From JBDREC01 sp043820105 [NCBI: Pseudomonadota bacterium] (GTDB lineage Bacteria > Bdellovibrionota_F > JAHFAK01): DNA of 51,270 nucleotides. A program made the translations under genes and the position numbers. Within the stretch, counting starts at the first letter, position 1, and every line of letters starts with the position of its first letter. The notes under the pieces were generated by a model. It ran no database searches. It saw nothing but the letters and a program-made list of their open reading frames with translations, and was not told the origin of the DNA. Shown piece after piece: positions 35,948 to 43,840 of this stretch. The stretch lies in assembly GCA_043820105.1 (NCBI GenBank), contig JBDREC010000064.1:1-51270 (forward strand), written 5' to 3'.

Positions 35948-37297
35948 ATGAATACAACACTTAATAGCTTTGAAAAAGACTTTGCAATCGCAGCTATTGC
36001 TATTGATACGCTTTGGGGTGGCAATTACAAAGACAAAACAGGTGAAGCTCATCTAATTGTTGATGCTTATTGTTCAGGAAAAGAAGAGCCTGATGTTGAG
36101 CCTGAGGATCTAAAAAATCTTTTTTTAAAAGGGGGCGTTACTGTTACTGATCAAAAAGCCATAGAAAAATTTATTTGTGCTAATCAAATATATGAGAGAC
36201 TTGAAAGAGTTAAGGCTTACACCTCAACCCTTGAAAACGAGTTTAGGAGAGATTATTTAAATAATGCATACTCAGTACTTTCAGTAATACTTGAGCTTAG
36301 AAAGCAAGCTGCTTTAATGTCTGACAATGTAAAAGATGTTGATGCTTATAAGATAGCATTAGGTCGTGAACCTAAGTATATTGAACATGAAGATATTAAA
36401 GAAAATCTTATTAAATATTTGGATAAAGCAGGCTTCAAGCTAACTCCAGGCAAGACTTTAAATATGATTTTAGATGAGTTTAATGAAAAAAATATGCTTG
36501 ATGCTGATACAATGGAAGAACTGTGGCCCATTTATAGTGAAGAAATGAATAAACTTACCAAGGAAAGAATTTATCCTTATCTTCCTGCTTGGGTAAATGA
36601 AATACCCCTTGATGCTGTTGATTATGCTATTATGAGAGAAGAGGTTTCCTATTCAGGTTTGAACCTTGCCTTGCATACAATCAAAGATAATGTTCCAATA
36701 TACAATACAATAATAAGGATGAGTGATAAAGTAACTAGAACCAAAACATCTTATAAGCTCGGTTTAGTGGCGCATGAGGGTGCACCTGGTCATGGCCTTC
36801 ATCTGCCACTAACTCATGCCTTATACGCAAGAGGTGCTTTTGGATTTGAAACTACCATGCTTTTTTTAGGTTCACCATTTGCTACAATAGGAGAAGGCAT
36901 TGCAACAACAACGAGTGAATTATTGTTTGGATCTAATTTAAGTGACTATTTAACAAATGAGGAATTAATTGCTACTTATGAAGATTATCTAAATGTTTGT
37001 GGAAGAAATAATGTTGTAATTAGATATCTGGAAGGAGAAAAAAATCCTGAAAACTTAGCTAAATATCTTTATGATGAATATTGCTTCTCAGAATCGAATT
37101 CAAAAAAATATACTGGCTGGCTGTTTCATGAGAAAATGGGCAAGCTTTTGGGCCTTATGTATTTACCTTCATATGGCATAGGTTGCATGGCTGTAAGAAA
37201 TGCCATCAAAAAGCATGGTCGTGAAAAAGTTATCCCAGCAGTCTATGGAATCAATGGGCAGGTGGATATTGTGAATTTTGAGAAAGCCATTTTGTAA
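35948..37297 (+). CDS. DUF885-like putative metallopeptidase
   Basis: A 449-residue, apparently cytoplasmic, mostly helical protein. The HEGAPGHGLH motif (H276, E277, H282) followed about 34 residues later by GEGIATTTSELLF (E316) matches the HExxxxH/EG arrangement of the DUF885 group of putative zinc peptidases. No substrate is known. The start is placed at the ATG at 35948 because AAGGA lies eight bases upstream. The longer frame from 35849 would add a poorly conserved-looking basic stretch without a ribosome-binding site. No operon partner is evident, although the RiPP-like locus begins about 85 bp downstream. Confidence 0.65.
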   Translation: MNTTLNSFEKDFAIAAIAIDTLWGGNYKDKTGEAHLIVDAYCSGKEEPDVEPEDLKNLFLKGGVTVTDQKAIEKFICANQIYERLERVKAYTSTLENEFRRDYLNNAYSVLSVILELRKQAALMSDNVKDVDAYKIALGREPKYIEHEDIKENLIKYLDKAGFKLTPGKTLNMILDEFNEKNMLDADTMEELWPIYSEEMNKLTKERIYPYLPAWVNEIPLDAVDYAIMREEVSYSGLNLALHTIKDNVPIYNTIIRMSDKVTRTKTSYKLGLVAHEGAPGHGLHLPLTHALYARGAFGFETTMLFLGSPFATIGEGIATTTSELLFGSNLSDYLTNEELIATYEDYLNVCGRNNVVIRYLEGEKNPENLAKYLYDEYCFSESNSKKYTGWLFHEKMGKLLGLMYLPSYGIGCMAVRNAIKKHGREKVIPAVYGINGQVDIVNFEKAIL

Positions 37298-37381
37298 ATA
37301 ATTATTAAGTTAAAAAACAGAAAAACAATCTAGATAGGTCCCAATAATAACAGGCGCTTAGGACTTTCATGACTAGATGCA

Positions 37382-37410
37382 TTGACTTTTAGCCCCAAGT
37401 TTACTATAAT
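37382..37410 (+). promoter_or_regulatory. Strong sigma-70 promoter for the small Cys peptide
   Basis: TTGACT (37382-37387), exactly 17 bp, then a perfect TATAAT (37405-37410). The predicted start gives a leader of about 37 nt before the ATG at 37455. AAGGAG at 37443-37448 is an ideal Shine-Dalgarno site. Confidence 0.7.
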
Positions 37411-37454
37411 GTATATATATTATTAACATTAATAAGTAATGCAAGGAGAGAAAA

Positions 37455-37619
37455 ATGGGCAATGTAGATAGAGTTCAAGGAAGAAAACCATGTGATTGTA
37501 AAAAGAAAAAATGTGATGACAAAGATGGAAACAGAGAACATCATCAGCAAGGAAATGCACAAGAAAAAAGGGCAAAAATAATGGAAATAAAAAAACAAAA
37601 TGAAGGTTCAAATTTCTAA
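37455..37619 (+). CDS. 54-residue Cys-containing peptide, candidate RiPP precursor
   Basis: A short gene with an excellent AAGGAG ribosome-binding site six bases before ATG and a near-consensus promoter. The product is highly charged and has no membrane segment or signal. It has three cysteines near the N-terminal third: P12-C13-D14-C15, four Lys, C20-D21-D22-K23-D24. A hydrophilic tail with HHQQ and many Lys/Gln ends in NEGSNF. The radical-SAM/SPASM gene starts 58 bp downstream on the same strand. Size, Cys content and location fit a ribosomally made peptide modified by that enzyme, for example by Cys-thioether or C-C cross-links. The product and activity are unknown. It could instead be a small metal-binding protein. 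Confidence 0.72.
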   Translation: MGNVDRVQGRKPCDCKKKKCDDKDGNREHHQQGNAQEKRAKIMEIKKQNEGSNF

Positions 37620-37677
37620 GATTAATTGTTAAGACAGAAGAGCTTGCTGACATAAAAATATAGTTTTTCAAGGAAAC

Positions 37678-39147
37678 ATGAGTAATTTTATTAAATTTTT
37701 CCAAACCAAAGAAAAGTATTATTTTTATGAAGCCTATAATGATGAATTATATGAAATCCCTGAAATATTTTATAATGTTTTTCCACATCTATTAAAGAAA
37801 AAGAATTTAAAAGAAATTAAAAACCAATTAAAATCAGTTTATTCAAAGAATGATATTTCCAAAGTTTTGGCCTGTGAACTGGCAAAAGATGAGTATCAAT
37901 ATCTATTATCGGCTCTACCTCCAGTAAAATATAAAAATCCACTTGATGAAAAAAAAACTTACGAAGAATATAAAACAAAGATAGATCAAATTGTGCTTAA
38001 TTTAACTGATAATTGTAATTTTCGTTGTAATTATTGTTTCTTGTCCCATTTAGAAAGAAAATCAAAAGATAATTATGCACCGAAAACAATGACTTTTATT
38101 ATCGCTCAAAAGGCAATTGAATTTTTGAATGAATTTTCCTCTGACTCAGAAACAGTATCAATTTCTTTTTATGGTGGAGAACCATTACTAAAATTTAAAC
38201 TGATTGAGAAAATAGTTAATTACGCACGAAAAAGCTTAATTGATAAGCAGATTCAATTTTTTATGACTACAAACGCTACTTTAATAACAGAAGATAAGTT
38301 GTCATTTCTTAAAAAGAATAAATTTTCAATTTTAATCAGCCTTGACGGCCCAGATAAGATTCATAATAGGCATAGACATAACAGTAGGGGAAGAGGTACA
38401 TTTTCTTCAACTTTAAAAGGGATTAATCTTATTCGCAATAAATTTCCCAAATACTTTAAAGATTATGTAAAGTTTAATACTGTTATAACACCTCCGTACG
38501 CTTTTGATGATATTAACCGCTTTTTTTTTAAAGAATTAAAAATACCAATAACTAAAATATCATATAGTTTTGTTGATGATCACGAAATTGATTTTTTTAA
38601 AAAATTTCCGATTACCAAAGATGATTTGCAGCAATATTATAAATTATATAAAAAATACATTGAAGAGCGTCTATCATCAAATAAAAGACCTTCCCATATA
38701 TCCTCAGAAATATTTTCAAATAGATTTGAAAATGTTGGAAAGTCAGTATGTGAAAATATTTATGAATCAGATTTATATCCCACTGCTCAATGTGTACCGG
38801 GATTAACAAAGCTCTTTATAAGTCCAGATGGAAAATTTCAGATGTGCGAAAGGGTAGATTTAAAAGAATCAATGGGCGATGTGTTTGGTGGATTTGATTT
38901 TGAAACTCTAAAGAAAGTTATGAATGAATATTATGCGGATGCCAAGAAAACATGTTCCAGATGTTGGGCAATGAGACTTTGCAGGTTGTGTATGCAAGAT
39001 GTAATTGAAAATGGAAAATTTAATAAAACAAAAAAAAGGAATGTTTGCAAAAATCATAGAGAGACTTTGCTAAATTCTTTAAAAGATTATTGTTTGATCA
39101 TTGAAAAAAATCCAAATGCTTTTGATTATTTAAAAGATAGTGATTAG
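37678..39147 (+). CDS. Radical-SAM/SPASM peptide maturase
   Basis: A 489-residue radical-SAM enzyme. Residues 1-100 form a small helical/beta N-terminal region of the kind that precedes peptide-maturase barrels and could bind the leader peptide. The SAM cluster motif is C113-x3-C117-x2-C120, followed by the GGEPLL motif. The C-terminal SPASM domain has C-x12-G-x4-C (QCVPG...DGKFQMC), then C-x2-C-x5-C-x2-C (CSRCWAMRLCRLC) and a last Cys in NVC, enough for two auxiliary [4Fe-4S] clusters. This layout is typical of enzymes that cross-link or epimerise RiPP precursors and of those that activate quinone cofactors. AAGGAAAC precedes the ATG. It is in an operon with the 54-residue peptide, the probable substrate. 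Anaerobic sulfatase activase is less likely, as no sulfatase is nearby. Confidence 0.9.
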   Translation: MSNFIKFFQTKEKYYFYEAYNDELYEIPEIFYNVFPHLLKKKNLKEIKNQLKSVYSKNDISKVLACELAKDEYQYLLSALPPVKYKNPLDEKKTYEEYKTKIDQIVLNLTDNCNFRCNYCFLSHLERKSKDNYAPKTMTFIIAQKAIEFLNEFSSDSETVSISFYGGEPLLKFKLIEKIVNYARKSLIDKQIQFFMTTNATLITEDKLSFLKKNKFSILISLDGPDKIHNRHRHNSRGRGTFSSTLKGINLIRNKFPKYFKDYVKFNTVITPPYAFDDINRFFFKELKIPITKISYSFVDDHEIDFFKKFPITKDDLQQYYKLYKKYIEERLSSNKRPSHISSEIFSNRFENVGKSVCENIYESDLYPTAQCVPGLTKLFISPDGKFQMCERVDLKESMGDVFGGFDFETLKKVMNEYYADAKKTCSRCWAMRLCRLCMQDVIENGKFNKTKKRNVCKNHRETLLNSLKDYCLIIEKNPNAFDYLKDSD

Positions 39148-40160
39148 TTGTTTTGGCTATATTTTATCCCTAAATCCATTATTTTGTTTAGGAGTTTTGG
39201 GTAATTTATTTTTTGGTGTTTTGCAGAATATGCAAAGTCCTCAGGTCGAGCAATTTCTGGGTTTGGGTTTGCTTCTAAAAAATAAATTTGACCGGATTCA
39301 CAAATCCTTAAATCAAGGCGAGCATAACCTGAAAGCTCAAGCAAATGATATATCTTTCTTGATAGTTTTTTGATTTTTTTTGTTTGTTCTTCAGTGTATT
39401 TACAGACCTCGGTGTCTATTTTATATTTTTCTCTGTATTCAGGTGACCATTTAACTTTTGAAGATGCGATTTTATAAATGTTTTTTGGTAGGTTTTTAAA
39501 TTGAAGTTCAAGTAAAGGGAAAACTTCAACTTTTTTATTTCCTATTAAGCTTACATAAATATCCTTACCTTCAACATAGGATTCAATGAGAGCGTGAGAT
39601 AGGGTGTTGTCATGAATGAATTTAATTCTTTCATTAAGCTTTTCATCATCATTCACAATTGAAGCTTGAGAAATTCCAACTGAGCCTTCTTCAGTTAACG
39701 ATTTTACAATCAAGGGAAACTCAAGTTTTCTAGATCTTTTATAATTTTTACCAATTTTCGCGATATCAAATACAGGCATTTTAATTCTGTGATAATGAAG
39801 CAGTTTTTTTGAAAGTCCTTTGTCCCTTGAAAGCATTAAACCTTTTGGATTGCAGCCAGTATATGGAAGTTTTATCATTTCCAAGTAAGATACAAGAGCA
39901 TAATTTTGCAGTGTTTCAGAATCAAAGGCTTCCAAGAGATTAAAAGCAATATGAGGTTCAAACTCTTTTTTTGCTTTTCTTATTACAGAAAGATCATCAA
40001 TAACTTCTATAACTTTAACATCATGACCAATAGATTTTAGAGTTGTAATGACATAATACTCAGTTCTCCATGGGACTTTCCAAAGATTATAACCTTGGAC
40101 ATCTTTAGGAGGAGTCAGATTAGGACCAATCAATACAAGGATTTTAAGTTTTTCATTCAT
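39144..40160 (-). CDS. ATP-grasp ligase, D-Ala-D-Ala-ligase-like
   Basis: A 338-residue ATP-grasp protein. The N-terminal domain has FNLLEAFDSE and PYTGCNPKGL, as in Ddl enzymes. The ATP-binding part has VKSLTEEGSVGIS and LIESYVEGKDIYVSLIG. The metal site is LEANPNPEIA near the C-terminus. It differs from housekeeping Ddl in several motifs, so it more likely makes another amide or peptide bond. It forms an operon with the upstream zinc peptidase (4-bp overlap). Its stop codon interlocks with that of the convergent radical-SAM gene. A role in processing the same peptide is possible but is only a hypothesis. Confidence 0.85.
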   Translation of the reverse strand: MNEKLKILVLIGPNLTPPKDVQGYNLWKVPWRTEYYVITTLKSIGHDVKVIEVIDDLSVIRKAKKEFEPHIAFNLLEAFDSETLQNYALVSYLEMIKLPYTGCNPKGLMLSRDKGLSKKLLHYHRIKMPVFDIAKIGKNYKRSRKLEFPLIVKSLTEEGSVGISQASIVNDDEKLNERIKFIHDNTLSHALIESYVEGKDIYVSLIGNKKVEVFPLLELQFKNLPKNIYKIASSKVKWSPEYREKYKIDTEVCKYTEEQTKKIKKLSRKIYHLLELSGYARLDLRICESGQIYFLEANPNPEIARPEDFAYSAKHQKINYPKLLNKIMDLGIKYSQNN

Positions 40161-41170
40161 ATAAAAATATAGTGTTTATTGTTCTTTATATATTCATTAG
40201 CTTTTATTGAAAGCTGCCTTTCGATTTTACTAAGTATATTATCTTTATTAGCCACATGGAAGTCAAGCCTTTGGGCTCTTTTTTCAAAGGAATCAAGCAT
40301 ATTTTTAACGATGTATTTAGGTTTTGAAGTTTCTTTAGTAACTTTTTCTAATAATATTATTTTATTTTGTTTAATAAGCTTTATTGCATTTATTTTATTA
40401 GTAGTGCTGCCTGGCCTGGAAAAGCAAGCCTTTAAGGCTGGATCCCAAAACTGGTCATCCATCTTTGAATGTTTTTTTTGTTTTTCCTCTAAGTATTCTT
40501 TGTAAGTTAATTTTAATTCACATAAAGCATAATATTTTTCTTTATTAAGCTCAAATGGTTTTTTGCCAGATATTTCATTCATTAATCGATCAACATAAAG
40601 CAGCTTATTAAAACAGGGCCAACTTTTATATCTGTTTTTCCAGTTTGATATTGGATCAAGCCATACTGCAAAAGTTTCAGCAAAGTCTTCACAAGGGTGG
40701 GCTTGAGCATAGCCATCTTCAATATGCCTAACATAGTTTTTGCTATGTTGTTTGAAAGAATAAGAAATAGGGTACTTCACTGTTGCTTTACCAAAAATTT
40801 TGGATCTTCGACTTTTCCTTCTTAGCCTAAAAGCATTATCAATTGCATGCCCTGTTTCATGCCTTAATAATTTCAGAGCCCAACTTTTGTTCGCGCCTTC
40901 AGCATATCCAATAAATTCTTTTTCAAGTTTAATAAGCTTTTTATGAAATAGATAAAAAGGAATAGAAACAGCAATAGATGAATCAGGACAAAACCATTCA
41001 TTAGAAATAAAAAAGCGAGGCTTAATACAAATCTTTTTTGCTTTTAATTCTTCTTTTACCTGCTTAATTAACGGTTCTAAAAAACTTTCTTTTATCTTAA
41101 ACCTAAAATCACACAAACGAGTATTAAGGATCTCTTGATAATTTATTCTATCTAAATCAAACTGATTCAT
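40157..41170 (-). CDS. Putative zinc metallopeptidase paired with an ATP-grasp ligase
   Basis: A 337-residue cytoplasmic protein with a gluzincin-like zinc motif, H104-E105-T-G-H108 (RHETGHAID), and downstream E161-DFAE165-TFAVW, the likely third ligand region. It resembles uncharacterised putative zinc-binding metallopeptidases often annotated next to ATP-grasp proteins. The N-terminal region (residues about 20-60) is Lys/Glu-rich and helical. The gene starts the operon; its ATG is preceded by AAGG, which comes from a GGGAACAAGG-type intergenic repeat. The substrate is unknown. It could release a peptide or leader in the same pathway as the ligase. Confidence 0.75.
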   Translation of the reverse strand: MNQFDLDRINYQEILNTRLCDFRFKIKESFLEPLIKQVKEELKAKKICIKPRFFISNEWFCPDSSIAVSIPFYLFHKKLIKLEKEFIGYAEGANKSWALKLLRHETGHAIDNAFRLRRKSRRSKIFGKATVKYPISYSFKQHSKNYVRHIEDGYAQAHPCEDFAETFAVWLDPISNWKNRYKSWPCFNKLLYVDRLMNEISGKKPFELNKEKYYALCELKLTYKEYLEEKQKKHSKMDDQFWDPALKACFSRPGSTTNKINAIKLIKQNKIILLEKVTKETSKPKYIVKNMLDSFEKRAQRLDFHVANKDNILSKIERQLSIKANEYIKNNKHYIFI

Positions 41171-41174
41171 TCTC

Positions 41175-41225
41175 TAAACCTTGTTCTCTTGTTCCCTAGC
41201 GCTCTTGTTCCCTTGTTCTCTATCC
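41175..41225. repeat. TTGTTCCC octamer array
   Basis: Four degenerate TTGTTCCC/TTGTTCTC units flank GCGCT before the zinc-peptidase start. On the minus strand this is the GGGAACAA family also present at 23151-23197. Confidence 0.75.
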
Positions 41226-41317
41226 CACCATTTTCCAAATTTCAAATAAAAAAGCTTTCTTTTTCCTTTTATTTAAAATAAGGACAGTTTTTACTTAAAA
41301 GAAACAATGGATCTTTA

Positions 41318-42463
41318 ATGTTTTACTATGATTATCAGAAGCACAATGTCTATTTTGCAAAGTGTGCAAACCTGGCAGAACCCATTTTGGAAGAAGAATT
41401 ATTAGAATTAGGAGCCTATGAAACAAATCAGGCCTTCAAGGGAGTTTATTTTAAGGCTGAAAAAGAAACATTCTATAAAATCCTGTACTTAAGTCGTATT
41501 TCATCACGGATCTTAGCTCCTTTAATTTCATTTAATTGTCATAATGAAAAACAGCTCTACAAAAAATGTCATGAAATTGATTGGTCTAAAATATTTGGAG
41601 TTTCAAAGACTTTTGCATGTTTTGCAACAGTAGCTAATAGTAAGATGCGAAATTCTCAATTTGCTTCCTTAAAACTTAAAGATGCAATTGTTGATAGATT
41701 TAATAAAGATCTAGGAAAAAGACCAAATGTTGATCCAAAATCGCCTGATATTTGGATTAATTTAAATATTTCAAATAATAAAGCCAGTATTAGCTTGGAT
41801 GCCTCAGGTGGTTCTCTTGATAAACGAGGATATCGAAAAACTACTGTTGAAGCGCCATGTGGTGAAACCTTGGCAGCTACAATTTTGAGAATAATAAAAT
41901 TTGATGAAAACCAAAGTCTATATGATCCAATGTGCGGCTCTGGCACTTTTTTAGCTGAGGCTTTAATGAAGATTGCCAATGTTCCCAACCTTTATAATAG
42001 AGAAAAAATTGGGATAAGCTTATTTCCTGATTTTGATAAAGACCTTTGGGATAATGTGAAAAATGAATGTGATAAAAGGGTATATCTAAAAGATCCAAAT
42101 TGCATTCAGGGTTCCGACATATCAAAATCAAGCGTAGCTGCTGCTAAATCAAATTTAGAAAACATCCCTCACGGCAAAAAAGTCATCATAAAAATAGCAG
42201 ACTTTAATAATCTAGATGGTCTAAAAGATAAAGTGATAGTTTTGAATCCACCTTATGGAGGAAGAATAGGGGATAAATCCAAGTTAAAAGAACTTTACTC
42301 AGAATTTGGAGACTTTCTAAAACAAAAATGTCAAAACTCTACATGCTACATGCTAATCGGTGATCTGGAGCTTATAAAAAGCATTGGCTTAAGAACCAGT
42401 TTTAAGAAGCCAATTTACAATGGCGGGCTTGAATGCCGCCTGGTAAAACTGGATATTTACTGA
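41318..42463 (+). CDS. THUMP-domain class I RNA methyltransferase (RlmL N-terminal type)
   Basis: A 381-residue enzyme that methylates guanine N2 in RNA. The N-terminal ferredoxin-like/THUMP region (about 1-165) resembles the start of RlmL (YFAKCANLAEPILEEELLELGA). The Rossmann domain has DPMCGSGTFLAEAL (SAM binding) and VLNPPYGGR (catalytic NPPY). It has the length of the single-domain YpsC-like homologues rather than the fused RlmKL. The target is probably G2445 of 23S rRNA by analogy, which is not proven. The ribosome-binding site is weak. Its last 62 bases overlap the end of a convergent gene. Confidence 0.88.
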   Translation: MFYYDYQKHNVYFAKCANLAEPILEEELLELGAYETNQAFKGVYFKAEKETFYKILYLSRISSRILAPLISFNCHNEKQLYKKCHEIDWSKIFGVSKTFACFATVANSKMRNSQFASLKLKDAIVDRFNKDLGKRPNVDPKSPDIWINLNISNNKASISLDASGGSLDKRGYRKTTVEAPCGETLAATILRIIKFDENQSLYDPMCGSGTFLAEALMKIANVPNLYNREKIGISLFPDFDKDLWDNVKNECDKRVYLKDPNCIQGSDISKSSVAAAKSNLENIPHGKKVIIKIADFNNLDGLKDKVIVLNPPYGGRIGDKSKLKELYSEFGDFLKQKCQNSTCYMLIGDLELIKSIGLRTSFKKPIYNGGLECRLVKLDIY

Positions 42464-42779
42464 CAAAAAAATCATCTCTTAAAATAAAAATTGACTCTTC
42501 TGGCAGCTCTTCTCTGCATGCCTGACAAGAAAACTTTTGGCTTTCAAGCCAATTAGAAATGTTTTGAAAAAGATCATTTGCGCTTGATTTTATATAATAA
42601 GCTCCGAGTGATGTGATATCCTTACATGTAGGACAAACTGAGCGAAGTTCAAAAGATAGAATTTTGTCTTTTTCACTACAATCAAAATAGCATTCAAATT
42701 CTGCTTTTGCACAAGGTTTTTGTGCTAAGTTATCACAAGCTCCACACATACTATAATTAAAGTCATAAGCTAAATCCAT
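42402..42779 (-). CDS. Small Cys-rich (zinc-ribbon-like) protein
   Basis: A 125-residue protein with nine cysteines in pairs: MCGACDNL, KPC/FEC/FDC, CPTC and CQAC. The spacing suggests one or two structural zinc sites or, less likely, an iron-sulfur cluster. It has no membrane segment and no family I can name. The start at 42779 is preferred because GAGGTG lies five bases upstream; the open frame extends to 42824 without a ribosome-binding site. The 3' end overlaps the convergent methyltransferase gene by 62 bp. Confidence 0.65.
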   Translation of the reverse strand: MDLAYDFNYSMCGACDNLAQKPCAKAEFECYFDCSEKDKILSFELRSVCPTCKDITSLGAYYIKSSANDLFQNISNWLESQKFSCQACREELPEESIFILRDDFFVSKYPVLPGGIQARHCKLAS

Positions 42780-42926
42780 TTTACACCTCAATGAAAAATT
42801 TAAAATATGAAATATATCTAGCATAATTATAAGTCAGTTTTTGTCTTGATTTTGGGGTGAATTGAAAAATTTAGGAGTTATCTGAGTCTTTAAGCTGTAT
42901 ATGCAAGTTGGTTTATTTATTCTTAA

Positions 42927-43487
42927 TTATAGTGCACTTGATTTTATATAAAAAAAGCACAAATATGGCATCCTAATTCCGTCTAATTCAAAATTTTCAT
43001 CCTTTACGCATTCAAATCCAAACAATTCATCCTTTGTTACAAATCTTTTAATTTCAACAACTGCATCAAAATTTCTTGGAATTTGAAATCCATTAAATAA
43101 GAATTCATTATCTTTTTTATTAATTTGAAATAACTCAAGATAAGCCTCACCTTCTTTTTTAATCCACACATTTCCTTCTTTAGAAAAATCAAAGGTTAAA
43201 GCGCATTGATAGCTGGTTCTACTAGTTAAGTGATCTATATTTACTCTTAAGCAAAGAACTTCCAAGGACTCATTGCTTGTTTGAAAATATTTAATCGTGT
43301 AATCCCTTTGATAGTTGATTGGAAAATCATCTGACATAAGGCCAAAGAGCATCTCAGATTCATATTCATCATTAATAAATACTTTTAATACATTTCCATT
43401 TTCATAGGTGTGTATTGCATTAGGAATGTAAGCAAATAAGTTAAAAGAAATTAAAATGCTTAGAAAAATAAAATATAACTGCTTCAT
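42927..43487 (-). CDS. Exported hypothetical protein
   Basis: A 186-residue protein with a signal peptide (about residues 1-19, ending SFNLFA|Y). The rest is polar and probably beta-rich with four cysteines. No family is recognised. GGAGA just upstream of the ATG (minus strand) supports the start. It stands alone between the Cys-rich gene and the divergent LamG-like lipoprotein. Confidence 0.65.
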   Translation of the reverse strand: MKQLYFIFLSILISFNLFAYIPNAIHTYENGNVLKVFINDEYESEMLFGLMSDDFPINYQRDYTIKYFQTSNESLEVLCLRVNIDHLTSRTSYQCALTFDFSKEGNVWIKKEGEAYLELFQINKKDNEFLFNGFQIPRNFDAVVEIKRFVTKDELFGFECVKDENFELDGIRMPYLCFFYIKSSAL

Positions 43488-43840
43488 TTGTTCTCCAATA
43501 AGTAAAGTTAGTAATAAGTGGTAATTTATTATGAATGTTTGCTATCCTAAACTGGTGATGAATAATAAAGCAATGAATATGCCAAATCAGTTAATGGTGT
43601 AAGTGTTAGAAAATAAAGGATATAGATTTTAATGACTTTTTATTATAAATAGCAAAAAGCACTTGTTTTCTCTCAAAATAGCCAAAATGTTACTGTTTTT
43701 ATATTTTGTCTTAATAAACTAAAAAGAACTAATGAAGTGTTGAAATTGACCAATAATTCCAATGTTTTAATTTTTCAGATTGTAATAAGGGATTAATTAT
43801 CTTATAATATTGGCAAGAACAAAAACTTGTTTAGGTTAAA
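43488..43840 (+). promoter_or_regulatory. 353-bp intergenic region with a sigma-70 promoter
   Basis: TTGTAA (43780-43785), 17 bp, TATAAT (43803-43808). The sequence TATTGGCAAGAA (43808-43819) starts at the end of the -10 and is the exact reverse complement of 31522-31533. Most of the gap is AT-rich with no other structure seen. Confidence 0.55.

Noticed and set aside
39144-40160. Housekeeping D-Ala-D-Ala ligase
   Set aside because: Family fold fits, but several Ddl motifs differ, and it is paired with a peptidase rather than with murein genes.
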